The notes beneath the pieces are model-generated. The model worked only from the letters and a program-made list of their open reading frames with translations. It ran no database searches and was not told the DNA's origin. Source: Symbiodinium natans (Eukaryota > Sar > Dinophyceae > Suessiales > Symbiodiniaceae). Taken from it: a stretch of DNA of 64,000 nucleotides. The position numbers were made by a program, and so were the translations under genes. The stretch spans positions 381,606-445,605 of the forward strand of contig CAJNDS010001125.1 in assembly GCA_905221605.1 (NCBI GenBank), in the 5' to 3' direction. Numbering within the stretch: position 1 is the stretch's first letter; each line of letters starts with the position of its first letter. This document shows, piece by piece, positions 33,440-44,413 of this stretch.

Positions 33440-33616
33440 CGTCCTTTCTCTCTCTCTCCCTCTCTCCCTCTAACTCTCCCTCTCTCCCTCTCTCTCTTTC
33501 TCTCCCTCTCTGTCTCTCTCGCTCTCGCTCTCGCTCTCGCTCTCGCTCTCGCTCTCGCTCTCGCTCTCGCTCTCGCTCTCGCTCTCGCTCTCGCTCTCGC
33601 TCTCGCTCTCGCTCTC
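33440..33616. repeat. Hexanucleotide repeat (CTCTCG)n with flanking CT-rich tract
   Basis: About 17 uninterrupted CTCTCG units from 33517 on, preceded by (CTCC/CTCT) sequence. Arg-Glu and Leu-Ala runs in frames across it are artefacts. Confidence 0.95.
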
Positions 33617-34080
33617 CCCTACCTGCTTGGCTGAGGTTCTCCGCCATTGCCGTGCCTTAGCTGCACCTTTTCTGCTCTGTTTTTTGTTAGCTCTTTTCCG
33701 GCAGCGACAGTTTTCGGGTGCCGCCTCTGTAGAAGCAAGGAGACCGGGACCCCAGTGTTGGGTTGCTCCAAGAATCTCAGCCGCTAACAGCTGTAACCGT
33801 AGCTTTTGCTCGTGCTGCGATTGGAACCCCTCGTTTGCAACCTTCTTGTCTGGGGCGAAACAGGACGCGGGGGGAGCTCGTTATGGTCACCCCCCCCCCC
33901 CCCCCCCCCCCCCTTGAACCACCCCCACCCAAAGACCTGCAGCTGATGTCAAAATGCTGCGCCCGAAGGTCCGCAAGAAGTGTAAACCCAAAGTGCAGAT
34001 GATTTCTGCCAGGCGATCTGAGCTTACCAACCCCCCCCCCCCCCCCCCCCAAACTTCGAATCCCCTACCCGTCAGCCCTG
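33617..34080. other. Unassigned, with two poly-C tracts
   Basis: C homopolymers at 33890-33913 and 34030-34050 flank a 115-base segment; the segments just after each tract share aaacttcg/accacccc-type text only weakly. Homopolymers this long may carry assembly length errors. Confidence 0.6.
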
Positions 34081-34344
34081 ATGCCTACGTTGACACACAA
34101 GCGCCGACAGGGGCTAGCAAATGTCGCCTCAGAGAGCAATGAGGTGATGTGCCGCGTGCATTCCGTGGTGCTTTGGATCCTGGTTGCTTTCGAAGTCTGC
34201 TCGCTGATGCTAGTGCTGGCATATCAAGGCCCATGCGCCTGCAAGTTCTATTGGAATGTCCGGGCACACCTAAAATCATACTCAATGCCTGAAGGCGGCT
34301 TGCTGGATTTCTTTGCCTTTGATCATGCTTCCCACCTGCACTAA
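34081..34344 (+). CDS. Hypothetical single-span membrane segment
   Basis: The + frame ending at 34344 has one clear hydrophobic helix (VVLWILVAFEVCSLMLVLAY) followed by GPCACKFYWNVRAHLKSY. A GC donor (caag|GCCCATGC near 34231) could end the exon after the helix. No family recognised. Confidence 0.3.
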   Translation: MPTLTHKRRQGLANVASESNEVMCRVHSVVLWILVAFEVCSLMLVLAYQGPCACKFYWNVRAHLKSYSMPEGGLLDFFAFDHASHLH

Positions 34345-35400
34345 TTGGCCAAATGGCTAATCTCGCAAGAGTACAGATAGAGAGGGGCATGTTTTTTTTG
34401 GGCTCCTAGGTTCGGTACGGCATGTACAGCGCTCCCTGGCTGATTCTGCCTTGAGAGTTCTTTGCTTTTTTTGTGCAAGCGAGATGAGTGTTGTAATGAG
34501 TGTTCTGAAGGGCAGAATATGCATTCTCTTGGAGAGGTGGCCATGCTCATCATCATGGCCGGTGCGTACTTTCTGGATGCCGCTCTGCTTTCGTGAGAAA
34601 CAGCGGCCGGTGATTCGAAATCGTCACCCGACGTCCAGCCTGTCTCCTTGGCAAGCGGCTTGCGTTCTGATGCCTGTCCATGCTCGACTTCTGGCATGCC
34701 ATATAAGGAGCAGTCGCGCCTGCAATCCTTTGAGCAGGCCAGAACATCTGTGTGAGCGGCCATCAGCAGCAATTTTGAACCTGCTGAACAAAGCTCTAAT
34801 CCTGTGTCAGGTAATGTCCCTCCAAGACCAGAATGCAGCACTTGCTGAGATGATGCTCCGGTGGAAGGCGTGTCCATGGGTTTATGCTCCGGCCTTGCTG
34901 CCCGCTGAGCTGGCGAGGTGCTGCCAGAGACGGAGAACAGCGGCCCTCTGCCGCAGGCACGTGGAGCTGGGATGCGCACGGGGAGTCATACGGAGTCATA
35001 CATGGGCGCGGCGGGTGCTTCTTGCCGGAGGGTCCTCTGAATACTTCTGAATACTTCGAGAGCTCTGTCCATGAATTGAAGTGTTGCTCGGTGGAGGACG
35101 AGTCCCACTCCGGCAGTCCTGTGGGCAGCTTGTCCAGTTGACCTGACCTTAGATCTTCATTGCAAGGGTGCAGGCGAAACACGAAGAGTGGAGGTAAGTT
35201 GAGAAGCCGTGAATGTTGCAGCCGTTGCTACGCAGGCACAACGCAGAGACCTCCGCTGGCCACGTGCCCAGGGTTTCGTCTTCCATGTCTGCCGATGTTC
35301 GTCAGACATTGGAACAGCTTGGTATAGAAGCTCTGTCCCGTGCGTTGGGCAGCACTTTTTGGCTGATTTTGGCTTCTGATTGTGGAGTTGGGATGGCCTG
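34345..35400. other. Overlapping weak frames, no identified gene
   Basis: A 199-codon + frame (34451-35050) and a 212-codon - frame (34979-34341) overlap completely; neither has a recognisable domain. Both are compatible with chance in GC-rich DNA. Confidence 0.35.
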
Positions 35401-35479
35401 TTGAATTGTCACGTGTGTTGAAGCCTGCCGGCGGTGCATCAACAGTGAAACCTTATGCTTCAAACCCTTAGTAGAGACC

Positions 35480-35695
35480 AGCGAGATGGGTGCTGCACCC
35501 AGTGGGCCCAGCCAGCTGGGTGCTGCACACAGTGGTCCCAGCGAGACGGGTGCTGTACAGCCAAAGCTCGCCGGCGGGACCCAGCTGCCGAGCCCGCCAG
35601 CGGCGTCCGCTGACGCCATGGATCTGAAAGTGCAGACGATCAGTGGCAATGTGCACTCGGCCTACGCCTCAGACCAACTGTGCGGGAAACATTGA
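35480..35695 (+). CDS. Hypothetical coding segment with Gly-Ala-Ser-Pro repeats
   Basis: The + frame encodes imperfect repeats (MGAAPSGPSQLGAAHSGPSE), then PPAASADAMDLKVQTISGNV. The MDLKVQTISG stretch resembles the first strand of ubiquitin-like domains found at the start of many dinoflagellate ankyrin proteins; this is a resemblance only. Stop at 35693-35695. Confidence 0.3.
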   Translation, partial: SEMGAAPSGPSQLGAAHSGPSETGAVQPKLAGGTQLPSPPAASADAMDLKVQTISGNVHSAYASDQLCGKH

Positions 35696-36633
35696 GAGAT
35701 CTGTAGAAATTCTGTAAACTGTAAACCTTTGGGACCATTGAGTTGTAGCAGCGGCTCTCTTTCTGCAAGCTTCCCAAAGGTCTCCATTTCGACCTCCGCG
35801 AACCTCCTGGCTCTCCACGAAGCCGTCGGGCTGGCACTGGACATCAAACCTTGGGAGCTGCGCCTCACCGCAGATGCCAGCTGCCCGCCATGAAGGGTAG
35901 GAGCCCTCACTACTTGTCGCTGAACAGAGGGAGCCATGCCAGAGCCTGCCATATCCCCGTGGAAGCAGTGACATGCTGAGGAGTCCTGGATTTAGCCTCT
36001 GAAGGGGAGAAGACATTGGAGGCTCTGGACATCAAGGAGGACAGGGTCGATTCCAGAATCGAACATGTGTTGTGGGTAGCAGTTTCGAGAAAAAGCCCAG
36101 CAGCGTGATGCAGGAGTCTGAGGTGATGGTGCTTCGGTGCAGCCCGTGTTTGCTGGAGACTCTTGCCGGAAGCAGATCCCAGCACTTCCCGGCCTTCACC
36201 ACGTTCGAGTCTTGTGCATTTGAGCACCTGGCATTCTTGGATCGGGTCCCCAGTCCCATCCCAGAGTGCTGCTATTGGGAGCTGAGTTGCTGTTAAGATT
36301 GGACTGTCCGCACCATTATAGGAGCTTTGGGAATTTGGGAGACTCTCCCTAGGCCTGATGCTAGGCAACCGGTGCTGCTTAGAAGGACCCAGCGGGGGAG
36401 GCCTTCGCCCGATGCAGTGGAACAAAGCACCAGGACTGAAGCATCATTCTTCACATCTGCAGAGTCTTTCCGCGGCACAGGGGCGACCGGCCTGAAGCCC
36501 AGGCTTCGTACAGCCTGTGGAACCGAAAGCGAGCAAGTAGGGCGCAGTGTTAGCATGTGCTGCGTTAGCATGTGTTAGCATACGAGGAGCAGGGCTTTTG
36601 AAGCCCACAAGTGAAAGAAAAACAAAAACGAAC

Positions 36634-36780
36634 AAAACCCTAAACCTAAACCCTAAACCCTAAACCCTAAACCCTAAACCCTAAACCCTAAACCCTAAAC
36701 CCTAAACCCTAAACCCTAGACCCTAGACCCTAGACCCTAAACCCTAAACCCTACCTAAACCCTAAACCCTAAACCCTAAT
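36634..36780. repeat. Telomere-like array
   Basis: About 20 CCCTAAA units with a CCCTAGA sub-block and one broken unit (CCCTACCTAAA). Confidence 0.95.
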
Positions 36781-37479
36781 GTACTTGCAAATGCTCGTCC
36801 GCATAGCTCTGAGGAACCCCGGCCAAAGCTGCTACAACGCGAATTACGTCTGTACCGTGCTCCAGGCCGGAACCCCGACTCGCAAGAAGGAGCAGGAGTA
36901 GGAGGTCCAGAAAAATGTGTGTGTGTATATATATATATAGATATATTTATTTTCTTATTTTTTTAGACATGTGTAACAATAAAGGAGGCGGCCCCCTGTG
37001 CCAGGTTCGTCAAGTCGGCTGGGGCATGCTGGACATCGACATCAGTGTCGTGGGTGACGGGTCTTTGGGACGTCTTCAGACACCCGGGAGCTCCAAGCCA
37101 CTCTGCTGAAATTCCTTCGAAGGCATGCATAGATTCCACATGGAACACGCCTTTCTTTCTGCGACTCTCTGTTCCTGTTAGAGCCGGGGCCATCGAGGCT
37201 CACCTGGAAGGGTTCGCCAAGGGCCCACAGAGCTCTTCCCATGGCTGTGGCTGGGCTTAAGTCGGCGCTCTCTCTGTTTCCACCTGACAAGCGGCCAACT
37301 CATGTGCCCCGTTGCGTACATGACCGGGGTGCGAGCTTGCTGCCGGAGATAGTCCTCAGGTAACTTTGGAGGTGGATCAAGAAGACCAAAAGCAGGGCAC
37401 TATACGATTCGAAAACGTGCCGACGTCCGGAGAGGCGGGTGGCTTGCATGCTTGCGGGGGCTACCGCATGGTTATCACA

Positions 37480-37990
37480 AGCACTGCTACTTTACGTATG
37501 TTTTCTGATAAAGTTTAGTAGACGGCTCATGCTTTCGGTATTTGGAGTTCGAATCTCAGTCTCTTCGCTTCCGGACCGTTTTACGTGGATAACAGGTGGG
37601 TAGCTGTATTCCAGTGATGCATATCATCAGGAGGTCAGAGCCGTTTTGGCAAGCAAACCATTATCTTCCAAACTCAATTTGAAACCTAGCGTTGTTTACG
37701 TGCCTTCAATTCATTAGTTCTCGATCAATGATTGAGTAAGCACGCAACACATACAATGAATGTAGAGCGTTGGCAAGCATTTATTGCTTCTCTTCGAAAA
37801 CCTTGTAGTACAATAACGTGAATTATGTTGTGTTCGTAATGAGATATAGGTCATGGCTAAGTTGCTGAATAATGGCTCTTTATTGGGGGTTTTGCTGAAG
37901 AAATCAAAAAGAAGAATTTCTCAGGCATCAGGTACTGCTTCCACATATTTGTTTCTGTCTATGTAGTAGAGAAATCTGGTGTCAATGTTA
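37480..37990. other. AT-rich island
   Basis: Base composition is visibly more AT-rich than the flanks (for example 37661-37900), with no telomere-like repeats. It contains a short frame from ATG 37853 (MAKLLNNGSLLGVLLKKSKR...). It could be an insertion of organellar or foreign origin, or an unusual intron. Nothing was identified. Confidence 0.5.
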
Positions 37991-38607
37991 CCTTCGCTCT
38001 CATTGGTGTGTCGCTTGTCCTTCTGCGTCTTGCAGAGCCTTATGCTTACCTGTTGTGGGGCCGGGCACAATGTCACAGCATGTTTGCCTGATGCAGGTGT
38101 CATTCATATACGGCGCAAGCGGCTACGACCCTCTGGTGTTGAACCTCGACGGCCGGTAAGTTTCAGGGCGGACTCCCCAGCATGCCATCACGTCCAACGA
38201 GACCCGGGAAGACGAGCAACAGCGGACGACAAGCCTCAGATCCCCTTGAGTCGAAGACAGGGCAGAACGGATGCAGCTGGCGACACGACAAAGGACAGCG
38301 TGGCGGCGAGGCTGAAAAAAGCGGTCCTCTCGCAGCTCAGGATCCTTGTCAGAGGGGCTAGTGGGGTAGCGATTTCTGATTTTCGTCCCAGGCCAAAGCC
38401 TCCCTTGCCCGATGGGCAGGCGCCGGAGGAGGCGCCCTCTCGGAGTCCTTTCCCCCCAGGTGTTTTTTCCGAGCATTTCCTGCCCCATGAGAGGCCGTGC
38501 CTCGGGCTCCCGCGTGCGCTTCGCGCTGCCTTCGCCGGTGCCTGCGGTGCCCACACGCCGGCCGCAGCGGGGCCTGGGAGGCGGATGGTCTCTACAAAGG
38601 GGGGGTG

Positions 38608-38661
38608 GTTTAGGGTTTAGTTTAGGGTTTAGGGACGTTTAGGGTTTAGGGTTTAGGGTTG
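38608..38661. repeat. TTTAGGG array, degenerate
   Basis: Six TTTAGGG-type units with small deletions (tttagtttagggtttagggac). Confidence 0.9.
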
Positions 38662-39370
38662 AGCCCCCAAGCGTTCTTATCGGTGAGATTGGTTTTCTTC
38701 CCTCCGTGTCACAATGTCACACACCCATTGACACAACTGCAGCTTAAGAGCCGAGCCTCCAAATTGAAAAGGTAAGTAGAGAAAGGCAGAGACTGGCATT
38801 GAGCACCCCACCCCCCTCACCAGTAACCCTCATGTGTAATCACTTGTGTTTTGGTCTTGGCTGTGTGTCGCCTGTGTCCGAGGATTGTATCGCAGGAGCA
38901 CGGCAATGCGAGTCAGAGAGAGAAGAGAGAAGGGAGCGGAGAGAAGAAAGAAGAAAGAAGAGAAGACAGAAGCGAGCGAGCGAGCGAGAGAAAGAGAGAG
39001 AGGGAGGGGGTCCTCTCAAGCGCGCAGCAGAAGGGGGGAGAGAGAGAGAGACGGAGAGGGAGAGAGAGAAAGAGAGACAGTGAGTGAGTGAGAGAGCGCC
39101 AACATCCTCCCATCTAGGCGTCAGCGCTTGTACCTGAAGCGGTGCAGTGGACAACTTTGGAACTATGACCTAGAAATACCTAGAAGCAATCACAATGGCT
39201 GGCTCTTCCTCCATGACAGGTGAGCAGCGAGCTCGAGATCTGCTGGATGTCATGGAGTGAAAAGAGACATGAGGGAAGTGCATCAGGGATCCGCTCTGCA
39301 GCTGGCGCAAGGCACGCCTAGGACCTAGGCTGTTCTTCGGCTCAAGCTGCGCGGCCAGTCGCGAAGTTTC
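38662..39370. other. Spacer with GA-rich tract
   Basis: A purine-rich GA/GAGA tract covers 38915-39093, with (GAGC)n at its centre. The rest is unassigned. Confidence 0.8.
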
Positions 39371-40870
39371 GTGATTCATCTCGTCTCCGTGATGGCTCTG
39401 GGCATGAAGCCATATCCCGAGGTGGTGCTGGAGAGGATGGTGCCCTTTCCTGAGGGTTCCGTCAAGCGAGTTCGGGCTGGCGCGAGAAGAAGACTCATCT
39501 TGCCAGACCCACCTTCCAGACAGAAGATAGTGGCCATGGTCCTGAGTGAGAGGGGCCTTTCAGGTGAGGGCTTGGCGGGGGAGGAGCTATTCCTGGTCCC
39601 AGCAGAGCGCTTGGTTTCGGAACTCCGTTTGGCCCAGCTGTTAGAAGAGATTGCGGTGCAGTTAAAGGTCCCAGCAGCAGGACTGGCGCTCTTGCGGAAA
39701 GGGCAGGTCCTCGCCAGTAAGCTGCGCTGGAGTGCTCTGCAAGATTTCCTCCCCGAAACGGTGATGAGAGTCGACGTGAATTGCGATGAGGTTTTTCCAC
39801 TCGTTTGCCGCAGGACTGAGGCGCGATATTTAGAACCTTGCTGTGGTGAAGGAACATTAAGCATGAACGACATAAAGATCCAAGAGCTGCCAAAAACTCT
39901 TCAAGCCCTTCATGAACACCGCCTCTTCGTGACAGACACTCCGGATGAGGGCGGGCACTGCCTGCTGAGCTATGGCAGGTCGGGGGTGCTGGCTATCGAG
40001 GTGGGGCATCCGCAACAGGATGTCTTTGTGCCCATCGGGTACTTCCCAATGGCACCCCTTTGGCATCTCCCTGCGAATTCCAGGCAGTGGGGGGGCAGGA
40101 ACTTAGATGTTTGGAGCTGCAGCAAGGATATTCCGGAGATCCGAAGATTGCTTGACGCCCACGCATCTGAGACAGAGGATCGACCCCTCCCCCGCTACCA
40201 GATGGTTGTGGATCCAAACCAATTTGTCTATGACACAGCGGACGGGCCTGCCTGGGTGCCCTGTGAGTTCGATGTTGCCGCTGACGGCAGCGCCCGCCTT
40301 GTTGGAGGCCTCACCAGAAAGAGCCATGATCAATCTTCTTGGAACGCACGGCATGAGCCAATTAGGGCAACTTGCCATGCAGAGCAGTCTGCCGCATGCC
40401 TTGAGGCCCTTGCAGCCACTCTTCACCAACTTTGGCCGCGCGTGTGGCGCAGCCCGTTCTGCAGGCACCGCAGCTCAGCAGAAGCTGGGCAAGTTGGCGC
40501 AGCGCCTCCATGTGGTAGGTGTCCAGGTTTTCCTGTTTTCACGTGGTGCTTCGTGAGGCCGCGCTTCCGCTGCTGTCACGGCTACGTCGGCCGCAGCTGC
40601 TTCTTGACGAGCGCAGAATTCAGGCGGGTTGCTTTCCGAACCCATCTTTCCACGCGTGGTCCCTGTGGCGCGGGATTGAGCCTTGGTGAGAGGTGGTGTT
40701 CAAAGCGCAGCGCATCATAGTGCCAGCTGCGGGGGATGGCTCGGACTCGGAATATGTTGGCCTCTGGCATGTCGATGGCTACCGTGAGCACATAGCTGCG
40801 GTCGTGCTGTGCCATGCCTGCAATGCCAGCTGGTTGTAAGTAGTGAACCGGGAGTTTCTTTCCTGAAGAG

Positions 40871-40908
<38 letters not shown>

Positions 40909-41592
40909 TTTGCTGCGTGTATTTGACATCTTGCGGCACATAGGTATCTTTTGGTTATTGGTAGTTGTTATTGATATTCCTAAGTTACTACTACAATGTG
41001 GATGAGAGCCTGGAGGGCGGCGACATGGAGTTCTGTGGGCGGGAGCCGCTGGATGTCCTAGGTATTGGCGACTGCAGCAACAACTTTTTCAAGCTGTCCA
41101 AAGAACGCCGCTCGAAGCATCTTCAAGCCCTCTTACAGCCCCAAGAAGTTCAAACCCTGAACCCTAAACCCTAAAACCCTAAACCCTAAACCCTAAAACC
41201 CAAAACCCCAGCCCAGACCCTCGACAGGGCCCCCTCTGAAGCCCCCCCAAAGTCTACAAGGTCTCCGCTCCGCGCTGCGCTCCGATCCCAAGAGGGTGGA
41301 GAACTGCCGCGTGCCAATCTCCACGGGCAGCCTCCTAGTCTTCTCCAACTACCAGGCGGGAGACTCAAGGCCCTAGACCCTAGACCCTAAACCCTAAACC
41401 CTAAACCCGAAACCCTAAACCCTAAACCCAAAACCCTAAACCCTAAGCCCTAAACCAGGGAAAGGAAGGAAGCAGTGAACCCACGAGGTGACGCACCGGG
41501 TGCTCCGAATGATCAACCGTGGCAGCTCCGAGGCGTCCCGGGACTTTGTGGCTCTCTTCCTGGTGGACCCCGCGAAGCTTACTGTTGGTTAG
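39371..41592 (+). CDS. DUF4246-like protein, putative 2OG-Fe(II) oxygenase fold
   Basis: The largest open frame in the window (39371 to about 40310) contains VVLERMVPFPEG, LVPAERLVSELRLAQLLEEI, VVDPNQFVYDTADG and WVPCEFDVAADGSARLVGG. The next segment, in another phase, reads INLLGTHGMSQLGQLAMQ to KLGKLAQRLHV (ends 40514). Then come exons 40711-40808 (GLWHVDGYREHIAAVV), 40985-41106 (YYYNVDESLEGGDMEFCG, GDCSNNFFKLSKE), 41261-41355 (CRVPISTGSLLVFSNYQ) and 41488-41592 (THRVLRMI, DFVALFLVDPAKL, stop TAG). The order of motifs matches the C-terminal DUF4246 region of fungal proteins. His 40768, Asp 40774 and His 41494 would form an HxD...H metal triad; this is inference. The frame switch near 40310-40330 has no convincing intron and may be an indel or assembly error. 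Confidence 0.75.
40877..40906. repeat. (GT)n microsatellite
   Basis: About 15 GT units in the intron between exons 40711-40808 and 40985-41106 of the DUF4246-like gene. Confidence 0.95.
41157..41214. repeat. Telomere-like array within a DUF4246-like gene intron
   Basis: CCCTAAA and CCCTAAAA units inside the GC-AG intron 41107-41260. Confidence 0.95.
41371..41456. repeat. Telomere-like array filling most of an intron
   Basis: Twelve CCCTAAA-type units (CCCTAGA, CCCGAAA, CCCAAAA variants) occupy about two thirds of the 132-base GC-AG intron 41356-41487. Confidence 0.95.
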
Positions 41593-41758
41593 TAGGGAAC
41601 CATCTGGGGAAGGAGGCTACCCTATATGTACCCTTTAAGGGATTACATAGGGTACCCTATATATATACCCTTCAAGGGACTTCGAGGGTCCTGTATATGC
41701 CCTTTAAGGGGTTACTTCGGGCACCTCATTCCCCCGATTCCCTACTAACCAACAGCAA
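41578..41758. mobile_element. MITE-like element with perfect 17-base terminal inverted repeats
   Basis: TGTTGGTTAGTAGGGAA (41583-41599) is the exact reverse complement of TTCCCTACTAACCAACA (41738-41754). One mismatch extends the arms outward to about 21 bases. The interior carries repeated palindromes (cctttaaggg, cccttcaaggg). No coding capacity; no obvious target duplication. The left arm contains the stop codon of the DUF4246-like gene. Confidence 0.85.
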
Positions 41759-41879
41759 GGAAACCCCTCGTTCCGGCAAAGACGGTCTTGTCCCAGCAAT
41801 ACCTGCTCACGAGAACGCTGTCGCCGGTTCTGCCGCCGCCTTTGCCAGCAACAAGCTCTTACCGTCATTTTCCCTTTTT

Positions 41880-41922
41880 TTTTTGGGTGGGGGGGGGGGG
41901 GGGCGGGGGGGGGGGGGGGCTT
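41880..41922. repeat. Poly-T / poly-G tract
   Basis: A T run followed by interrupted G homopolymers. Further G runs lie at 42537-42550 and 42572-42583 and C runs at 42890-42958. Confidence 0.9.
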
Positions 41923-43118
41923 GTATGTAGAAGAAAGTAGCTCATGACCCTGCTGCTTCACTGAGGAAGCTCGCAGAAGCGCGGAGCATCCTGGAGTTCT
42001 TGGGCTTGTCACGGACCACTGCCAGTGCAAGGCCCGTGAACATCAGCACCTCCTCTCCCCAATAGGAGTTGAGTTCGGGTTCCTTGAATTAATTAAGGGC
42101 TGACGCCGCTGCCGCCGACCCCGCAAAAGGGGCGGCCGGCTGTTTGGGATAATGTAGAGATATATATACACACGTACAAGCCCCCGAGCATGTCGGCATT
42201 GTGGCCGACAGAGCGCTCGCAGCCATCAGCACTGCAAAGTCGTGCATGCGCATGTATAGACATATATAGTCTTGTAGACGATGAAGTCCCACTCGTATGT
42301 ACAGACGAAGAAGAAGAAGTAGTTGAGCGTGCCGATGCCCTTGTCGCTCCGCAAAGTCGTGCATGCGTATGTATAGACCATACTTTGCCCAGACGGGAGA
42401 CCGCAGCTGAATAGGATGCAGACGTCTCCTCAAAACCCCAAAAGCTCATCACAAAGTGCAATCACTTCACCACACCATGTCGCCGAGCTCTCATGCGGCT
42501 CGCGCCGCAGCCCGCAGGGGGGGCCCAAATCAGGAGAGGGGGGGGGGGGTGACGAGGGGGGTCAGGGCTTGGGGTGGGGGGGGGTAGGGGGTAGGGGCAG
42601 GGGTCCCAGGCGCAGACCTTTTTTTGGCGCTTGGGCGGGTTCATGGCATACTGATTCTCAACTCTCCGAAAACAGGCCGCCCACAGCCCCCTCGCCAGAA
42701 ACGGCCAAACTTCCAGCTGGCCGTCCTGTGCCCCTGGACACTGCTTTGCGGGGATTTCGTGTTTGTACATCTTCAAGAAGAAAGAAGAACATCCCTTACC
42801 CTCATGAGCTGGGGACTGAGACCTTTCACTTAGGCCCTCTTCCATATCCCCCCACCCAGGTGCAGGAAACCCTTTTGCATGGCGCCCACCCCCCCCCCCC
42901 CCTCACCCCACCCCCACCGCCTTGCACCCCCCCCCCCTCCCCACACCCCCCCCCGGCCCCCACCCAAAAAAACTCCGTTTTTTGGGGACTCCAACCCCAA
43001 TGCGTGAGAAGCGGAGCCCCGATAATGCTCGTGATGCTCTCTGGGGCCTGTGGAGGAAAGGGGGGTGGGTCTTGCTCAGCAAAGGGAGGCACGGCTGAGA
43101 CTCATCTCGCTTCAGATT
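41923..43118. other. Low-complexity GC-rich stretch, no identified gene
   Basis: The frames here are distorted by homopolymers. A repeated segment, agtcgtgcatgcg(c/t)atgtatagac, occurs at about 42238 and 42356, a partial tandem duplication of about 118 bases. No gene recognised. Confidence 0.5.
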
Positions 43119-44413
43119 TCAGACCTCCGTAGAGCTTCCAGTATCGTGCTTGCAGATGCTCATGGCTTGTGGCGTTTCACAGCCACTGGTGCCTTCCAAG
43201 CTGATCACAAGCTCATCGCCGACGGATCCTACCGTCATGGCATGTGCGGCCATAGCCTCCCACTCCCCAACTGAAATGCCTTTCCGTGCCCACTCAACCG
43301 CTGGGCCTCATCTTTTCTTGTGCGTCCCCCTGCGTCGAACTTGCGCTCCTGCGTGTCGCAAGCGGTCTTTGTGAAGCTACACGGTTTTGCCAGGAAACTG
43401 CGGAATAAGCTCCTCTTTGACCAGCTGCAGCCATCGGGGGAGTTCTGTGCCAACAGCAGCGTCGTGGCTCGGTAGCCTAGCGGCCTCACCGGCATGTCGC
43501 AGGGTATCACGCAGAGCACGAGCCTTGACGGTGTTTCTTGAGCTGTGTTTTGCTTCAGGTTGCAACTGGAAACGGCTGCTACACCATGATCGGATGGCTT
43601 CACAACCTGCTATCCGACCGGCAACCGCCCCGGGGGTTTGACAGTCTTATGGATGGAGTGAATCGTTTGGACTACGTGCGGGCTCTGAACCTGGCTCCTG
43701 AGCAACTGGATCGTGGACTCTCAGAGGTTTTGTCGCTGGCTGCTTGACGGCATCTGATTTATCACAACACCCACAACACCAACCTCTTCCCCACTTTTGC
43801 AGTCGGCGGCACGCACCAAAGAACATACATGTCTTTCCCGCCCGAGCAACAGAAGCTTTCCTTTGAACAAAAACGCTAACATGCCCCGCCTTGGCGCGGC
43901 CGAGCCGTGCCCAGATCACCCTGAACCGTCATCAGGCAGAGAGGGCCCATTAAGGGTTCATAAACCGTGCTGTCTTCTGTTGCAGGGTTGTCGATGTGGT
44001 TCGTCGGAGGCTAGGACCCTTCCCATGGACAACCTTCTGGGCCCCTTTATGGAACCCTTTATACCTCGAGTAAACTGCAGCTCATGTAACGAGTAGTTTG
44101 GTGCTGTCGTCGTTCCGTTGTGTACATGGGAGCTTCACGCCAATGCATCGTGTCGCTGCACATGGCGTGCAGTGGGGTGGTGTTCACTTGGTGTCGTCGC
44201 ATCTGGATTCGGGTTGGTGAATCCCAGCAGATTTTGTAAGGTCTGTTAGATGGCAGCGATTAGCATTCGTAGTAGTCAGTGTCTAGATGCCTGGGCCTTG
44301 AAGCTCTGCCAGTTTTGGTTGCCGAGGAGTCTGATGATTTTGCGACGCGCCTGGCGTTGTATGACGCCTGTGCAGATGTGGTGGATGAGAGCTACGCCCT
44401 CTTGGACGATTGA
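43119..44413 (+). CDS. Hypothetical multi-exon gene
   Basis: Three protein-like exons in the same direction. About 43136-43274: SIVLADAHGLWRFTATGAFQ, then DHKLIADGSYRHGMCGHS. 43559-43726: exactly 56 codons between cttcag and gag|GTTTTG, containing VATGNGCYTMIGWLHNLLSD and LDYVRALNLAPEQLD. About 44285 to TGA 44411-44413: LEALPVLVAEESDDF, then LALYDACADVVDESYALLDD, an acidic C-terminus. A possible small exon near 43986 reads VVDVVRRR. No family was recognised, and exon joining is inferred from direction and spacing only. Confidence 0.45.

Noticed and set aside
34341-35050. Two long overlapping frames on opposite strands as genes
   Set aside because: They cover the same bases, neither has recognisable motifs, and lengths of about 200 codons occur by chance in GC-rich DNA.
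37540-37570. tRNA T-arm-like sequence GGAGTTCGAATCTC
   Set aside because: Only three of five stem pairs form, and no acceptor stem, D-arm or anticodon arm could be drawn around it.
39371-40720. A single 449-residue protein from the longest frame
   Set aside because: Homology leaves this frame near 40310, where another phase continues the family-like sequence. The last 130 residues of the long frame are Cys/Arg/His-rich and not family-like.
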